The position numbers and the translations under genes were made by a program. A DNA stretch of 64,000 nucleotides from Tillus elongatus (taxonomy: Eukaryota; Arthropoda; Insecta; Coleoptera; Cleridae), in the NCBI GenBank assembly GCA_964006375.1, contig OZ023265.1:157360118-157424117 (forward strand). Direction: 5' to 3'. The notes below the pieces were generated by a model that made no database searches, was not told the origin of the DNA, and was given only the letters and a program-made list of their open reading frames with translations. The first letter of the stretch is position 1; every line of letters begins with the position of its first letter. Positions 53,796-63,165 of the stretch are shown here, piece by piece.

Positions 53796-54124
53796 TATGG
53801 ATGTTAATTGCACTTGTTGATATTAAATCCATACGTAAACATTTAATATACTTTATTATTTCACTAACTGAATAAACTATATGATACATTTAACTATAAA
53901 ACAATCACAACAGTACATAACAGATAACTGACCGAGCGTGGAGAGACGTATCTTCACTGTGTCGGTTGGTAGCGAGGAGAGAGAGAGAGAGAGAGAGATC
54001 CCTGGTGTCTCTTATATAGTAGTTCTTGACAGCTTGCTGTCGAATAACGTAACGCAACGTTTAGCTGTCAAGAGAAACATAGGGTAGTGTTGACGAAAAC
54101 ACTGCGGTCGGAACCACCGCCACA
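53796..54124 (-). repeat. 3' LTR of the CsRn1-like element
   Basis: 329 bases, TGTGGCGG...CATCCATA on the minus strand. Nearly identical to 56379-56725: I find two substitutions, and a GA run that is 18 bases shorter. Confidence 0.92.
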
Positions 54125-54149
54125 TACTCCCCTCTCTGTGGAAACGCTA

Positions 54150-56330
54150 TTAGTTCAAGTATCTTCGTGGAAATCGAACTCTACGTCCATGGCGTGTAGT
54201 TTGAACGGGAACGGGAACTTCACTGTCACTTTCAGTTTCACTAGGTGTTGGACTTTCACTGTCACTTTCAGTTTCACTAGGATGTCTCTGAGGCTGGAAA
54301 GTTGTCTGTTCGTTATCACAAAGAATGAATGCGGGTTTAAGACGGTCAACAGAAATTGTCTCTTCTCCGTGTGATTTATTGATTTTGAAGACTTTGTCAG
54401 TTCGGGATAACACTTCAAAGGGGCCGTCATAAACTGGTTCGAGGGTTTTTCGCGGAATATCAATGCGAACAAAAACAAAAGGAGCTTCCATAAGCTTAGG
54501 ATGGACAAATACCTTTTTTGCAGTATGATGTTTAAAAGGTACTGGTCGAAGTTTCCTTATGTCTTCTTTCAGCTGAGATATAAGTGGTGGAACATCATGA
54601 GCTTGTGTGCTGTTGAAAAAGTCGGTGGGAAGTTTGATTGATTCTCCGTAGACTATTTCAGCGGGTGTTGAGCGATATTCTGGAATTATGTACGATCTGA
54701 GTCCTAGTAACACAATTGGCAATTTAGCGACCCAGTTTTCGTCCATATGAGCTTTCAAGGCCTGTTTCAGAACTCTATGCCATCTCTCTATTACACCATT
54801 TGCTGCTGGGTGGTAAGCTGTGGTCTTGATGTGGTCTGCACCTAGTGTTTTAGTGAGGTGTGTGAAAAGGTGGCAATCGAATTGTTTACCTCTGTCTGTG
54901 GTGATGTATTGCGGAACACCGAAACGAGAGATCCAGCATGATAAAATAGTGTTCGCTACTGTTTCTGCTGTAATATCTGACAATGGAATTGCTTCGGCCC
55001 ATCGAGAAAATCTGTCTATTATTGTTAACAGATAGCGTTGACCTTGTGATAGTGGTAATGGTCCCACAATGTCAACATTTATATGCGAGAATCTTCTCAT
55101 GGCTGGGGTGTATTGTCCAATGGCACTGGAAGTGTGTCTCCATATCTTGACTTTCTGACAGGGAATGCAAGTTTTAGACCAAAGAGATACATCGCGTTTC
55201 AATTTGCGCCAACAAAATCTATCCTGGACCAGATCGACTGAAGCTGATATGCCTGGGTGAGATAAATTGTGGATAGAATCGAAAATCTTTCGGCGAAATT
55301 TGAGCGGAATGAATGGGCGAAGTTTCTTTGAAGAAGAATCGCAAATAAGATTCAATCCGTTGTCAAGAGGCATGTTTTGAAATTTGTATGAGGAAGATTT
55401 AGACTGCAGAAGGTGTTTGAGTTCCTCACAAGATGACTGAGCTTGCGCAATTTCTTGGAGTGACACAGTGGAAGAAAGTGAAATTGTTTCAATGCGAGAA
55501 CAATAGCCTGCGGGAATGTTTGTAGGACCTGGTATGTAGCGAATGTCTGTGGTAAATTGACCTAGGAAGTCTAAATGTCGTAGTTGCCTTGGAGATGCTT
55601 TATCGACGCGTTGTTCAAAAGCGTATATCAAAGGTTTGTGGTCCGTATAAATGGTGAAATGGCGACCTTCTAGGGTATATCTAAAGTATTTAACTGCCTG
55701 ATAAGCGGCTAGAAGTTCGCGATCGTCGGTGCTGTAAGATTTTTGGGCTGAAGTAAGCTTTTTAGAGTAGAAACCTGGGGGTTCTAGTGTTTGATCACGT
55801 AGTTGTTGGAGGGAAGCGCCTACGGCATAATCAGAAGCATCGACATGGAGAATCAGTGGTAGCGAAGAAGACGGATGAGCTATTAGTGTAGCGTTTTTTA
55901 GTGCCTCTTTCAAACGTTCGAATGCTTCTCGAGTCTGATTAGTCCACTCGATTTTACGTTTGTCGCGTTTTTTGGGATTCTGGCAGAGGTCGAATAGTGG
56001 TTGCTGAATTTCCGCAGCATGTGGAACAGAACGACCGTAGAAATTTATGAGACCTAGAAATCTTCTGAGTTTTTCAATGGTATCGGGAAGAGGTAGGTCG
56101 GTAATAGCTTTGATGCGTTAAGGAAGTGGAAATAATCCAGATTTATTAACACGAAAACCTAAAATTGAAATTTCGGCCACTCCGAATTCACATTTAGATG
56201 AATTGATACGGATGCCGTTGTCTTGAAGTGTCTGAAAAAGTTTTGCTAGATGCTCTTGATGTTCTTTTTCAGAGGCGGATATTCGTTTTCTGTAGGCATG
56301 AGCACGTGCGTGGAAGGTAGGCGACGTCGG
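54150..56330 (-). pseudogene. pol: CsRn1-like pol remnant: RT end, RNase H, integrase
   Basis: A short gag-like start near 56396 is fused to the RT C-terminus (NGIRINSSKCEFGVAEISIL, GFRVNKSGLF), which meets an in-frame TAA at 56118-56120. The same frame continues [20 protein letters not shown], then RNase H ([29 protein letters not shown]). The integrase follows: H-H-C-C zinc site around 55290-55160 (CIPCQKVK) and the D, D, E core with [16 protein letters not shown] and NGVIERWHR. The C-terminus (about 54200-54500) has a [11 protein letters not shown] module and an acidic Ser/Glu-rich tail. The last 587 codons are open. Confidence 0.88.
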
Positions 56331-56378
56331 CTGGAACATCAGGTTCGGCATCTTCGGCTTGCGGCACGGGGTCACCAA

Positions 56379-56556
56379 TATGGATGTTAATTGCACTTGT
56401 TGATATTAAATCCATAGGTAAACATTTAATATACTTTATTATTTCACTAACTGAATAAATTATATGATACATTTAACTATAAAACAATCACAACAGTACA
56501 TAACAGATAACTGACCGAGCGTGGAGAGACGTATCTTCACTGTGTCGGTTGGTAGC

Positions 56557-56602
<46 letters not shown>

Positions 56603-56725
56603 CTGGTGTCTCTTATATAGTAGTTCTTGACAGCTTGCTGTCGAATAACGTAACGCAACGTTTAGCTGTCAAGAGAAACATAGGGTAGTGTTGACGAAAA
56701 CACTGCGGTCGGAACCACCGCCACA
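56379..56725 (-). repeat. 5' LTR of the CsRn1-like element
   Basis: 347 bases. The difference in length from the other LTR is due to an expanded GA run at about 56561-56599. Confidence 0.92.
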
Positions 56726-56869
56726 GTGCCTGTCACTCTGTTAAAAGAAACTGGGTTAAATAAAGCTAGGACCTTATGTAACCTTCTTAGTGGCAATATC
56801 CGACAGCAAGGTTTCGTGTTTAAATTTGAAGAACTTTTCGAAAATAAAAATGAACTGTGAATTTTTTAC

Positions 56870-57170
56870 CCTGTTTCTATTTCCATGTGCTGCAACGTTA
56901 AGGGAAGGCTGAAATTGAAATATTTTATATGAATAGCCCCCTCCCCACCGCTAAAATTGATTGGGCTCTCGTCAAGTTTTCTGTACTCATAAATGAAACA
57001 CCTTGTATAAAACATGGACAATTCTGACAATGAAATATTTTTAATGAAAGGTACATTTAATTGATGAAACATTGTATGAAATGGTATTTCTTATTTTTAG
57101 ATATTGGTGATAAACATGTGTTATTTTTAGAATGTTTTTATAAACAAAGATTAGTGTCTGAGTGGTTCAG
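56870..57170. other. AT-rich spacer before the GC-rich foldback
   Basis: No gene recognised. Base composition changes sharply at 57181. Confidence 0.4.
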
Positions 57171-57640
57171 AGTAGGTAATGCGACACTTTGAGCAGACAG
57201 TGACGTCACAGGAAGTGACGTCACGGCGCCGGCGCCTAGCCACGCCCTGGCGCCACGCCCCTGGCGCCTGCCCTGGCGCCGGCGCCACGCCCTGGCGCCA
57301 GGGCGTGGCTAGGCGCCGGCGCCGTGACGTCACTTCCTGTGACGTCACTGTCTGCTCAAAGTGTCGCATTACCTACTAAGTAGTAGGTAATGCGACACTT
57401 TGAGCAGACAGTGACGTCACAGGAAGTGACGTCACGGCGCCGGCGCCTAGCCACGCCCTGGCGCCACGCCCTGGCGCCGGCGCCACGCCCTGGCGCCGGC
57501 GCCACGCCCTGGCGCCACGCCCTGGCGCCTAGCCACGCCCTGGCGCCGGCGCCTGCCCCGGCCCCGGCGCCTAGCCACGCCCCGGCGCCAGCCCCGGCGC
57601 CGGCGCCCAGCCACGCCCTGGGCCAGACAGTCACATCCGT
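57171..57640. repeat. GC-rich foldback region with TGACGTCA palindromes
   Basis: 57171-57255 and 57293-57377 are perfect inverted arms of about 84 bases: AGTAGGTAATGCGACACTTT, then GCAGACAG, two TGACGTCA-containing palindromes and GGCGCCGGCGCC. A third copy of the arm starts at 57382 in the first orientation. It is followed by a degenerate series of CCTGGCGCC and GGCGCC words to about 57630. The region can form stacked hairpins. It may be a terminal inverted repeat of the capsid-gene element to its right. Confidence 0.85.
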
Positions 57641-57830
57641 GTTATTCCTAAGGTCATTGACCTGTCTTTGGCCAGCCAGTGACGTCACACGACTTGTGCC
57701 AGACAATCACATCCAGACAGTCACATTTACATTTAGCCGTGTTATTCCTAAGGCCATTGACCTGTCTAGGAAACTGTGACGTCACACGACTTGGGCCAGA
57801 CAGTCACATGCAAACATTCCAAAGTGTCTA
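57641..57830. repeat. Direct repeats with TGACGTCAC and CAGACAGTCACAT words
   Basis: GTGTTATTCCTAAGGYCATTGACCTGTCT occurs at about 57640 and 57740, each followed within 60 bases by GTGACGTCACACGACTTG and GCCAGACARTCACAT. Confidence 0.8.
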
Positions 57831-57871
57831 ACCTATTACTTCAAATTATTATATTTTGAAAAAAACCATTT

Positions 57872-57954
57872 GGAGCAGGTGAGTTTCGAACCCGGGGCAT
57901 TCAGATGGGGAGGCAACGATGCTACCCGTTAAGCTAAGCAGACGCTTGTTAATT
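57872..57954 (-). other. tRNA-like sequence with A and B boxes (tRNA relic or SINE head)
   Basis: On the minus strand TAGCTTAACGGG (57936-57925) fits an A box, and GGTTCGAAAC (about 57890-57881) fits a B box, at a normal spacing. The acceptor and T stems do not pair properly, so this is not a functional tRNA. It could be a promoter relic of a tRNA-derived SINE. Confidence 0.4.
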
Positions 57955-58390
57955 TATTGTTTTAGGTTGGTATATATATATATACGACTACAAACAAACC
58001 ATACATGTAACATAATTAAAGTTTATTATTAGACAAATGGATGATTTACAAAATAATGTTTAATATTAGAGGCTGCTGAACCAAAACGGAGGAAAATGGC
58101 GGAATGAAAGATGGAAGCCTGTGATACCTTAAGCTGACATTATAAAAATGGCGGGCTTTCGTTGATAAAGATGGTGCAAGGATGGATGAAGACTTATTTA
58201 AAGATACGTCACTCCAACCTAGCCGACAAATGAGAGTGTAGACATAAGACATAATAATTAATATGTTTAATATTAGACAGACTAGAACGTCACAATTGTT
58301 ATATGGGTAGGTTCTAAAAATAACACACAGAGGTCGCTGGCAAAACAAAAGAAGGAAGTTCAGAAACAAAATAGACAACAGGTTCAACCG
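57955..58390. other. Spacer between the tRNA-like relic and the 218-bp repeats
   Basis: No gene supported. A minus-strand open frame of 124 residues (58046-58420) has hydrophobic stretches but no recognised family. Confidence 0.35.
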
Positions 58391-59560
58391 TGAGATGTAC
58401 GATGGAACCAATACATGCACGGTGTTAAGGAGGCCAAATCAAATTGGAATATACAATAAAATGGCCACTTCCGGTCTAAACTTTAAATCGTTATATCTTT
58501 TGAAGGACAAGTGATAGAAAGGAACTGACTTCAAAAATATATCGTTTCGTAACAAGGTCTACAAGAAACCGAGATAAAAAACTTTAAACCCTTATCGCGG
58601 AAGATCCGTGAGATGTACGCTGGAACCAACACATGCACGGTGTTAAGGAGGCCAAATCAAATTGGAATATACAATAAAATGGCCACTTCCGGTCTAAACT
58701 TTAAATCGTTATATCTTTTCAACGACAAGTGATAGAAATGAACCGACTTCAAAAATATATCGTTTCATAACAAGCTCTACAAGAAACTGAGATAAAAAAC
58801 TTTAAACCCTTATCGCGGAAGATCCGTGAGATGTACGATGGAACCAACACATGCACGGTGTTAAGGAGGCCAAATCAAATTGGTATATACAATAAAATGG
58901 CCACTTCCGGTCTAAACTTTAAATCGTTATATCTTTTCAACGGAAAGTGATAGAAATGAACCGACTTCAAAAATATATCGTTTCATAACAAGCTCTACAA
59001 GAAAATGAGATAAAAAACTTTAAACCCTTATCGCGGAAGATCCGTGAGATGTACGATAGAACCAACACATGCACGGTGTTAAGGAGGCCAAATCAAATTG
59101 GAATATACAATAAAATGGCCACTTCCGGTCTAAACTTTAAATCCTTGTATCTTTTCAACGACAAGTGATAGAAAGGAACTATCTTCAGAAATGTATGTTT
59201 CGTAACAAGATCTACAAGAAACTGAGATAAAAAACTTTAAACCCTTATCGCGGAACATCCGTGAGATGTACGATAGAACCAACATATGCACGGTGTTAAG
59301 GAGGCCAAATCAAAGTGGAATATACAATAAAATGGCCACTTCCGGTCTAAAACTTCAAATCCTTGTATCTTTTCAATGGAAAGTGATAGAAAGGAACCGA
59401 CTTCAAAAATGTATGTTTCGTAACAAGGTCTACAAGAAACTGAGATAAAAAACTTCAAACCCTTATCGCGGAAGATCCGTGAGATGTACGATAGAATCAA
59501 TACATACACGCTGTTCAGCAAAGCAAACTCTATAAGCATATTCAATAAAAATGTTACTTC
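58391..59560. repeat. Tandem array of about six 218-bp units
   Basis: The word TGAGATGTAC recurs at 58391, 58609, 58827, 59045, 59262 and 59480, giving periods of 218, 218, 218, 217 and 218. Each unit has GCACGGTGTTAAGGAGGCCA, AAAATGGCCACTTCCGGTCT and CCCTTATCGCGGAAGATCCG. The last unit is partial and more diverged. Open frames here are repeat by-products. Confidence 0.95.
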
Positions 59561-60060
59561 CGGTAGACACTTCCGGTATAGCTATTCTTAGAGCTACATA
59601 CATGTGTGACACATCAAAATAATCGTCTTGTTGAACAGAAGAAATATAATATTTAAGTAAGTTAGAACAAGCTGTATTAACACCTAAAACCAACACACAC
59701 TCTCTTGTACAGGCTGATTACCCTGCCATCCAATTGTTAGTAAGGTTATGTTTGTATTTGTTATTTGAATACAAACAGAAGAGTGTACTTACATACAGCA
59801 AGAGACGTCATCCTTGTTTCACGACTTAACACATACTGAACAAGTGTCTCTCTCTCTTGTATTGAGGAAACAAACTGATGTAAGAGAGAGGGGGGGTCTT
59901 ACAAAGGATAAACAACGTTTTTTACAGTTGTTAACCTTACAGAAAGGGGTTAATAAAAATGCAACAAAATAAAAATAAAACAACTGATTTACATACAATA
60001 AAAATTTATTAGGATTAATTAAGTTGTACATATTGATACATAAATGACATACATAAATGA
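59561..60060. other. 3' flank of the capsid gene cluster
   Basis: No gene recognised. The minus-strand polyadenylation signal AATAAA (complement of 60005-60010) serves the major capsid gene. Confidence 0.5.
60005..60010 (-). terminator. Polyadenylation signal of the minus-strand capsid cluster
   Basis: AATAAA on the minus strand, 61 bases beyond the major capsid stop codon. Confidence 0.55.
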
Positions 60061-60070
60061 CATACTATTA

Positions 60071-61276
60071 TTACATAATGGCTCTAACGATACCCGTTAG
60101 AGGTTTATATTCCATTACACTGTCATGAATAACCAAACAATAAACACGAGTATTTTTTGGGAAGTTGGCGTGACTCATGAACTCCACCTTAATGTCCACC
60201 GTTGAAGACTTGATTGACTCGTTCTGGTACTGACAGTCAATCACAAATAGAGCTCTGTCTTTAAACTCGTCATAATTCAAGATAGGCTCCGACATGTTTT
60301 TATAACAGAAGTTTTTTTGAAAATCTGTATACATGTTATAGGCTTCTGCATATTTCGATTTCTCAAAATCCATATTCATAGATTCATAAGGGTAGCATTC
60401 TGAATTTAGAAACACTCTGAGGTCCAACATACCAATGTTATCGAAATAGTCTGACCTCTTCTTCACGTTATCCTTACGATCTGTTTGAAATGCTATAATC
60501 ACATATCGAGGTCTTTCCAAGTTGGTTGCAGTTTTAACAGCCCACACATCTCTGTTGATATCTCTGAGTGCTGGTAACTCATATATGTCCCATTTGCGGT
60601 ATGCGAGAAATATAGAGGTGTCTTTGGCTATTTTATCCATCAGTTCCAATTTCATTTTATCATTGGGAAATACATGTTTTACCTTTAAAAACATATTGGT
60701 TACGGTAATTTTTGCTCGTGCCGTACCTGTGCTGTAATAGCCGTTAGAATCGTTTCGACTTCTTGTAAAGCGGAAAGTATGTTTGCCACAGAGAACTCCT
60801 TTGAAATGATGAAAGAAACTGAAGAGGAACCAGACAGGTATGAGCATGTGAAACTTGTTATCATTTAAGGTGATGTGCTCCGACGACACATTCAGACCGG
60901 CGTTGCTAAGAGATTGGGCTTCATTCTTACTGAACGATAGCAGACTTTTGATGATGGTTGTGGTGTATGGGTCTCGCACTCGTTCCACTTCCTTGTTATT
61001 TAACTCATAGGTCATTGATTCAAACAGAGCTGCTCCTCCATTATTTGACAGATAACAAGCACCAGTGGCATTTTGGATTGCTACAGGTTCCAGAGCACCT
61101 TCGATTATTAGAGCTGACTCGGCCAGACATACGAACGCATCTTGTTGGTTGATGGCTATTTCAATTTCATCGCTGTTACCAAACGATTTAGTTGGTGAAT
61201 AGTAAGAACGCAGCTCTTCTCGATCGATGCCATCATCAAACACGGGTTCTTTGAATATTTCTAGTTTTGACGACAT
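60071..61276 (-). CDS. Polinton/adintovirus-like major capsid protein
   Basis: 401 residues from the ATG at 61276 (MSSKLEIFKEPVFDDG); the frame is open 31 codons further up, to another ATG at 61369. Length and pattern suit the double jelly-roll major capsid protein of Polintons and adintoviruses. There is an N-terminal stretch with a D/E-rich 'VFDDGIDREEL', beta-strand-like 'IEIAINQQDAFVCLAESALI', and a C-terminal 'IDCQYQNESIKSSTVDIKVE'. Such proteins form the hexagonal lattice of an icosahedral capsid. It is followed by a polyadenylation signal and preceded by the penton-like gene, all on the minus strand. The frame is intact. The assignment is by pattern and neighbours; a structure comparison would settle it. 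Confidence 0.8.
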   Translation of the reverse strand: MSSKLEIFKEPVFDDGIDREELRSYYSPTKSFGNSDEIEIAINQQDAFVCLAESALIIEGALEPVAIQNATGACYLSNNGGAALFESMTYELNNKEVERVRDPYTTTIIKSLLSFSKNEAQSLSNAGLNVSSEHITLNDNKFHMLIPVWFLFSFFHHFKGVLCGKHTFRFTRSRNDSNGYYSTGTARAKITVTNMFLKVKHVFPNDKMKLELMDKIAKDTSIFLAYRKWDIYELPALRDINRDVWAVKTATNLERPRYVIIAFQTDRKDNVKKRSDYFDNIGMLDLRVFLNSECYPYESMNMDFEKSKYAEAYNMYTDFQKNFCYKNMSEPILNYDEFKDRALFVIDCQYQNESIKSSTVDIKVEFMSHANFPKNTRVYCLVIHDSVMEYKPLTGIVRAIM

Positions 61277-61398
61277 GATAACCCAGGCTTTGCAGGAACT
61301 CAATATTATCGGGACGAAGCGTACCCTTTGACGTGTCTGACTCAACTGAATTTGATGTGGTAGATGCACTTGATTTTATATCCTTGAAGACCAACATA

Positions 61399-62109
61399 CT
61401 AAGCAACTTTTATAAGTTTTAAGCGAACAGACACCTCTTCACCTTGAAAGTTGACAGGAACTGAATCTTGGTCGACGATGTCGATGCTTATATTGGAAAT
61501 CTCTTGCTTGTTCACCGGCAAGTAAATTAAATTGTTAGGTTCTATGTCGATTGCGTAGCCAGGATCAACCATCGGAGCAAACTCATACAGCGTATGTGAG
61601 GGTTGTCCGTTATAATAGGAACCAGACACAATATTGGTTTCGATGCGAATCTGTCTAACATCCACTATATCAACAGGTAAATCAGATTCATAAAAGGTGT
61701 CCGGCTGAAGAACTTGTTTTGAAAAGCCCAACATTCGCCCAATCGAACCATCAAATTCAAAACTGACATTTGTATAACACTTTAGTCTACATTTGATGGT
61801 GTTCGGATTAGGTCTCAGAAGCAGAGCCTGTTGCTTTTGTTCGTGTGTTGCTGTAGCACCAACAAGTTCATTTTGAAGTAACTCTTCCAAGTGTGTTATT
61901 TCATAAGCACCGGTGGGTATCGTGATGGTTCGCCAACCGGTTCCTTCTTTTACATGAAATTTGTTTTTACCTTCATAGATGTTGGGTATGTTATTGTAGG
62001 TGTGAAAGCCTATCAAGGCAACAGCATAATTACCATCCAAAACAATTGGTGGATGGTAGTCTGACGACAGATGGGAGCTGCGGTCTTTCAACACAAAGGT
62101 GTGCGCCAT
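61399..62109 (-). CDS. Polinton/adintovirus-like minor capsid (penton-like) protein
   Basis: 236 residues. N-terminus MAHTFVLKDRSSHLSSDYHP, then YAVALIGFHTYNNIPNI, GWRTITIPTGAYEI and IEPNNLIYLPVN. The 'GL..F.TYNSIPN' and 'ITIPTG.YEI' blocks are typical of the single jelly-roll penton-type protein of Polintons and related viruses, which sits at capsid vertices. The gene lies 122 bases upstream of the major capsid start and 16 bases downstream of the protease stop, a compact minus-strand run. Frame intact. Confidence 0.8.
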   Translation of the reverse strand: MAHTFVLKDRSSHLSSDYHPPIVLDGNYAVALIGFHTYNNIPNIYEGKNKFHVKEGTGWRTITIPTGAYEITHLEELLQNELVGATATHEQKQQALLLRPNPNTIKCRLKCYTNVSFEFDGSIGRMLGFSKQVLQPDTFYESDLPVDIVDVRQIRIETNIVSGSYYNGQPSHTLYEFAPMVDPGYAIDIEPNNLIYLPVNKQEISNISIDIVDQDSVPVNFQGEEVSVRLKLIKVA

Positions 62110-62125
62110 GACTGATACACACAGG

Positions 62126-62578
62126 CTACTGTTTAAGGCTTTTATTTAAAAATTTTAAACATAAGTGACCACAATTATAAGTATTATATTTCTGATACAC
62201 ATCATGATTGTACATTAAAGTAGAGTTTTTAAGGTAACGCTGCAGCTCAACTGGTGGTTTCAAGTTTCCATATGAGTCAAAGTACACGGCTGTGTCACCA
62301 CGTTTCTTAACTGCAACCCAATGACTGCCAGGTTGCTTGTTTGTTTGCAAATTCATGATAAGTGATTCATTCTTGCGTGGCCCATTCGATGGCAAAGTAT
62401 CTCGCATGTATACACCTCTAAAATATGGAATTTTCATTTTACCAGCAAATTTCACAAGGTCTTCATTTGTTAGAGGTCTTGCTGGTAAACATCTTACTCG
62501 TTTTTTGGTTTCTGCAGATACAACCCATAACCGGAGCGCTGTTTCTTGAGATACATGCCTGTGCCCAGTCTCTTGCAT
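62126..62578 (-). CDS. Adenain-like cysteine protease (maturation protease)
   Basis: 150 residues. The adenovirus-protease (C5) family core starts around residue 35 (PLTNEDLVKFAG, then IPYFRGVYMRDTLP). The catalytic set is visible: His86 in GSHWVAV, Asp101 in YFDSYGN, oxyanion Gln129 in VYQKYN and Cys136 in NCGHLCLKF. Gln is seven residues before Cys, as in adenain. In relatives this enzyme cleaves capsid and core precursors during virion maturation. Its start overlaps the pX-like gene by 85 bases in another frame, so translation may start further in (Met48) or use the overlap. Frame intact. Confidence 0.9.
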   Translation of the reverse strand: MQETGHRHVSQETALRLWVVSAETKKRVRCLPARPLTNEDLVKFAGKMKIPYFRGVYMRDTLPSNGPRKNESLIMNLQTNKQPGSHWVAVKKRGDTAVYFDSYGNLKPPVELQRYLKNSTLMYNHDVYQKYNTYNCGHLCLKFLNKSLKQ

Positions 62579-63027
62579 TTTGGCTTAAATTTCAAGCCAC
62601 TCCCTCTCCTACCCATCGCGATGGCTTCCATTGTTTTGTTGTGCCGTTCTTCCTCCTCTAGTTTCTGTTTCGCAGACTTGGCATCGTTCACGGCTTTGGC
62701 AATACCTGCAGCACTACCACCCAGAGCTCCTAGTGCTGACAGCCCACCAAATATCAGAGGCAACAGCGGAAGGAAGCCTCCACTTTTAGGTATTGGAATA
62801 ACTCGAGGTTTCTGCACATTCTTACGTCCACCAATGTTTCTAACGATTGTATGAGCTATATCAAATACGACGTTCGCTGTTGGAATAAGATTTCTATCTT
62901 TTATAACTTTCTCAATCAGACTTAGTATGTTTTTAAAGGGAACCTTCTTCTTTGGCTTCGAGTTGATTACATAAAACCCCTCATTAAGTTTTCTGTTAAC
63001 TTTCATGGTGTTTGTAACGCCCCGCAA
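62494..63027 (-). CDS. pX/pVI-like core or membrane-active capsid protein
   Basis: 177 residues, basic overall. The hydrophobic Gly/Ala-rich block at about residues 87-107 (GGFLPLLPLIFGGLSALG, GGSAAGIAKAV) is followed by a charged helix (KSAKQKLEEEERHNKTMEAI). It ends with G-M-Y-L-K / G-L-Y-L motifs. This layout is characteristic of the small pX- or pVI-like proteins of adintoviruses and Polintons, which carry a membrane-active helix and Gly-Leu-Tyr tail. The C-terminal 28 codons overlap the protease ORF. Its start is 138 bases from the divergent ATPase start. Confidence 0.78.
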   Translation of the reverse strand: MRGVTNTMKVNRKLNEGFYVINSKPKKKVPFKNILSLIEKVIKDRNLIPTANVVFDIAHTIVRNIGGRKNVQKPRVIPIPKSGGFLPLLPLIFGGLSALGALGGSAAGIAKAVNDAKSAKQKLEEEERHNKTMEAIAMGRRGSGLKFKPKCKRLGTGMYLKKQRSGYGLYLQKPKNE

Positions 63028-63165
63028 CGTTTCAGCAAAACCTGTATCTGTCTTTGTTAATAACAGCCCTCACTCTGTGACACCAACATGCATACTGACT
63101 GGGTGTCTCACTTGCATTCATATATATACACACCCAAAATAAAATATAGTTTACTTTAAGTTAAG
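63028..63165. promoter_or_regulatory. Divergent intergenic promoter between pX-like and ATPase genes
   Basis: Only 138 bases separate the two divergent starts. TATATATA at 63120-63127 lies about 40 bases before the ATPase ATG and is palindromic, so it could serve either direction. AAATAAAATATA at 63138-63149 is a second TATA-like candidate. Confidence 0.5.

Larger units (their letters stand above)
53791..56730 (-). mobile_element. CsRn1-like Ty3/gypsy retrotransposon, internally deleted
   Basis: Two LTRs (53796-54124 and 56379-56725) are flanked by GTGCC duplications (53791-53795 and 56726-56730). On the minus strand the primer-binding site TTGGTGACCCCGTGCC directly follows the 5' LTR; it fits the tRNA-Trp primer known for the CsRn1 clade. 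The polypurine tract GAGAGGGGAGTA (54136-54125) precedes the 3' LTR. The internal region is only about 2.25 kb: gag, protease and most of RT are gone. High LTR identity indicates recent activity, so the deletion is recent or was mobilised in trans. Confidence 0.88.
53696..56867 (+). pseudogene. Unidentified short coding sequence split by the CsRn1-like insertion
   Basis: With one GTGCC copy removed, plus-strand codons run from 53735 through 53795 into 56731-56860. They read EKIRGEKFWKNMEGTVPV and continue to GNIRQQGFVFKFEELFENKN, stop. The frame is uninterrupted across the insertion site, showing that the insertion hit a continuous reading frame. I do not recognise the family; it could be a host exon or transposon ORF. 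Confidence 0.35.

Noticed and set aside
54087..54374. Plus-strand open frame of 95 residues
   Set aside because: It is the antisense of the CsRn1-like integrase C-terminal tail.
57179..57779. Pro/Ala/Arg-rich open frames in the GC-rich foldback
   Set aside because: They occur on both strands of a perfect inverted repeat and are composition artefacts.
57872..57954. Functional tRNA gene
   Set aside because: A and B boxes are present, but acceptor, anticodon and T stems do not pair.
58255..58393. Possible last exon of TMEM18 (frame reading TIVIWVGSKNNTQRSLAKQKKE then a Gln/Lys-rich tail)
   Set aside because: The phase would fit, and a basic tail is expected, but the acceptor has no pyrimidine tract, the match to TMEM18 is weak, and the region adjoins viral tandem repeats.
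60522..61152. Plus-strand open frames in the capsid gene
   Set aside because: Shadows of the intact major capsid frame on the opposite strand.
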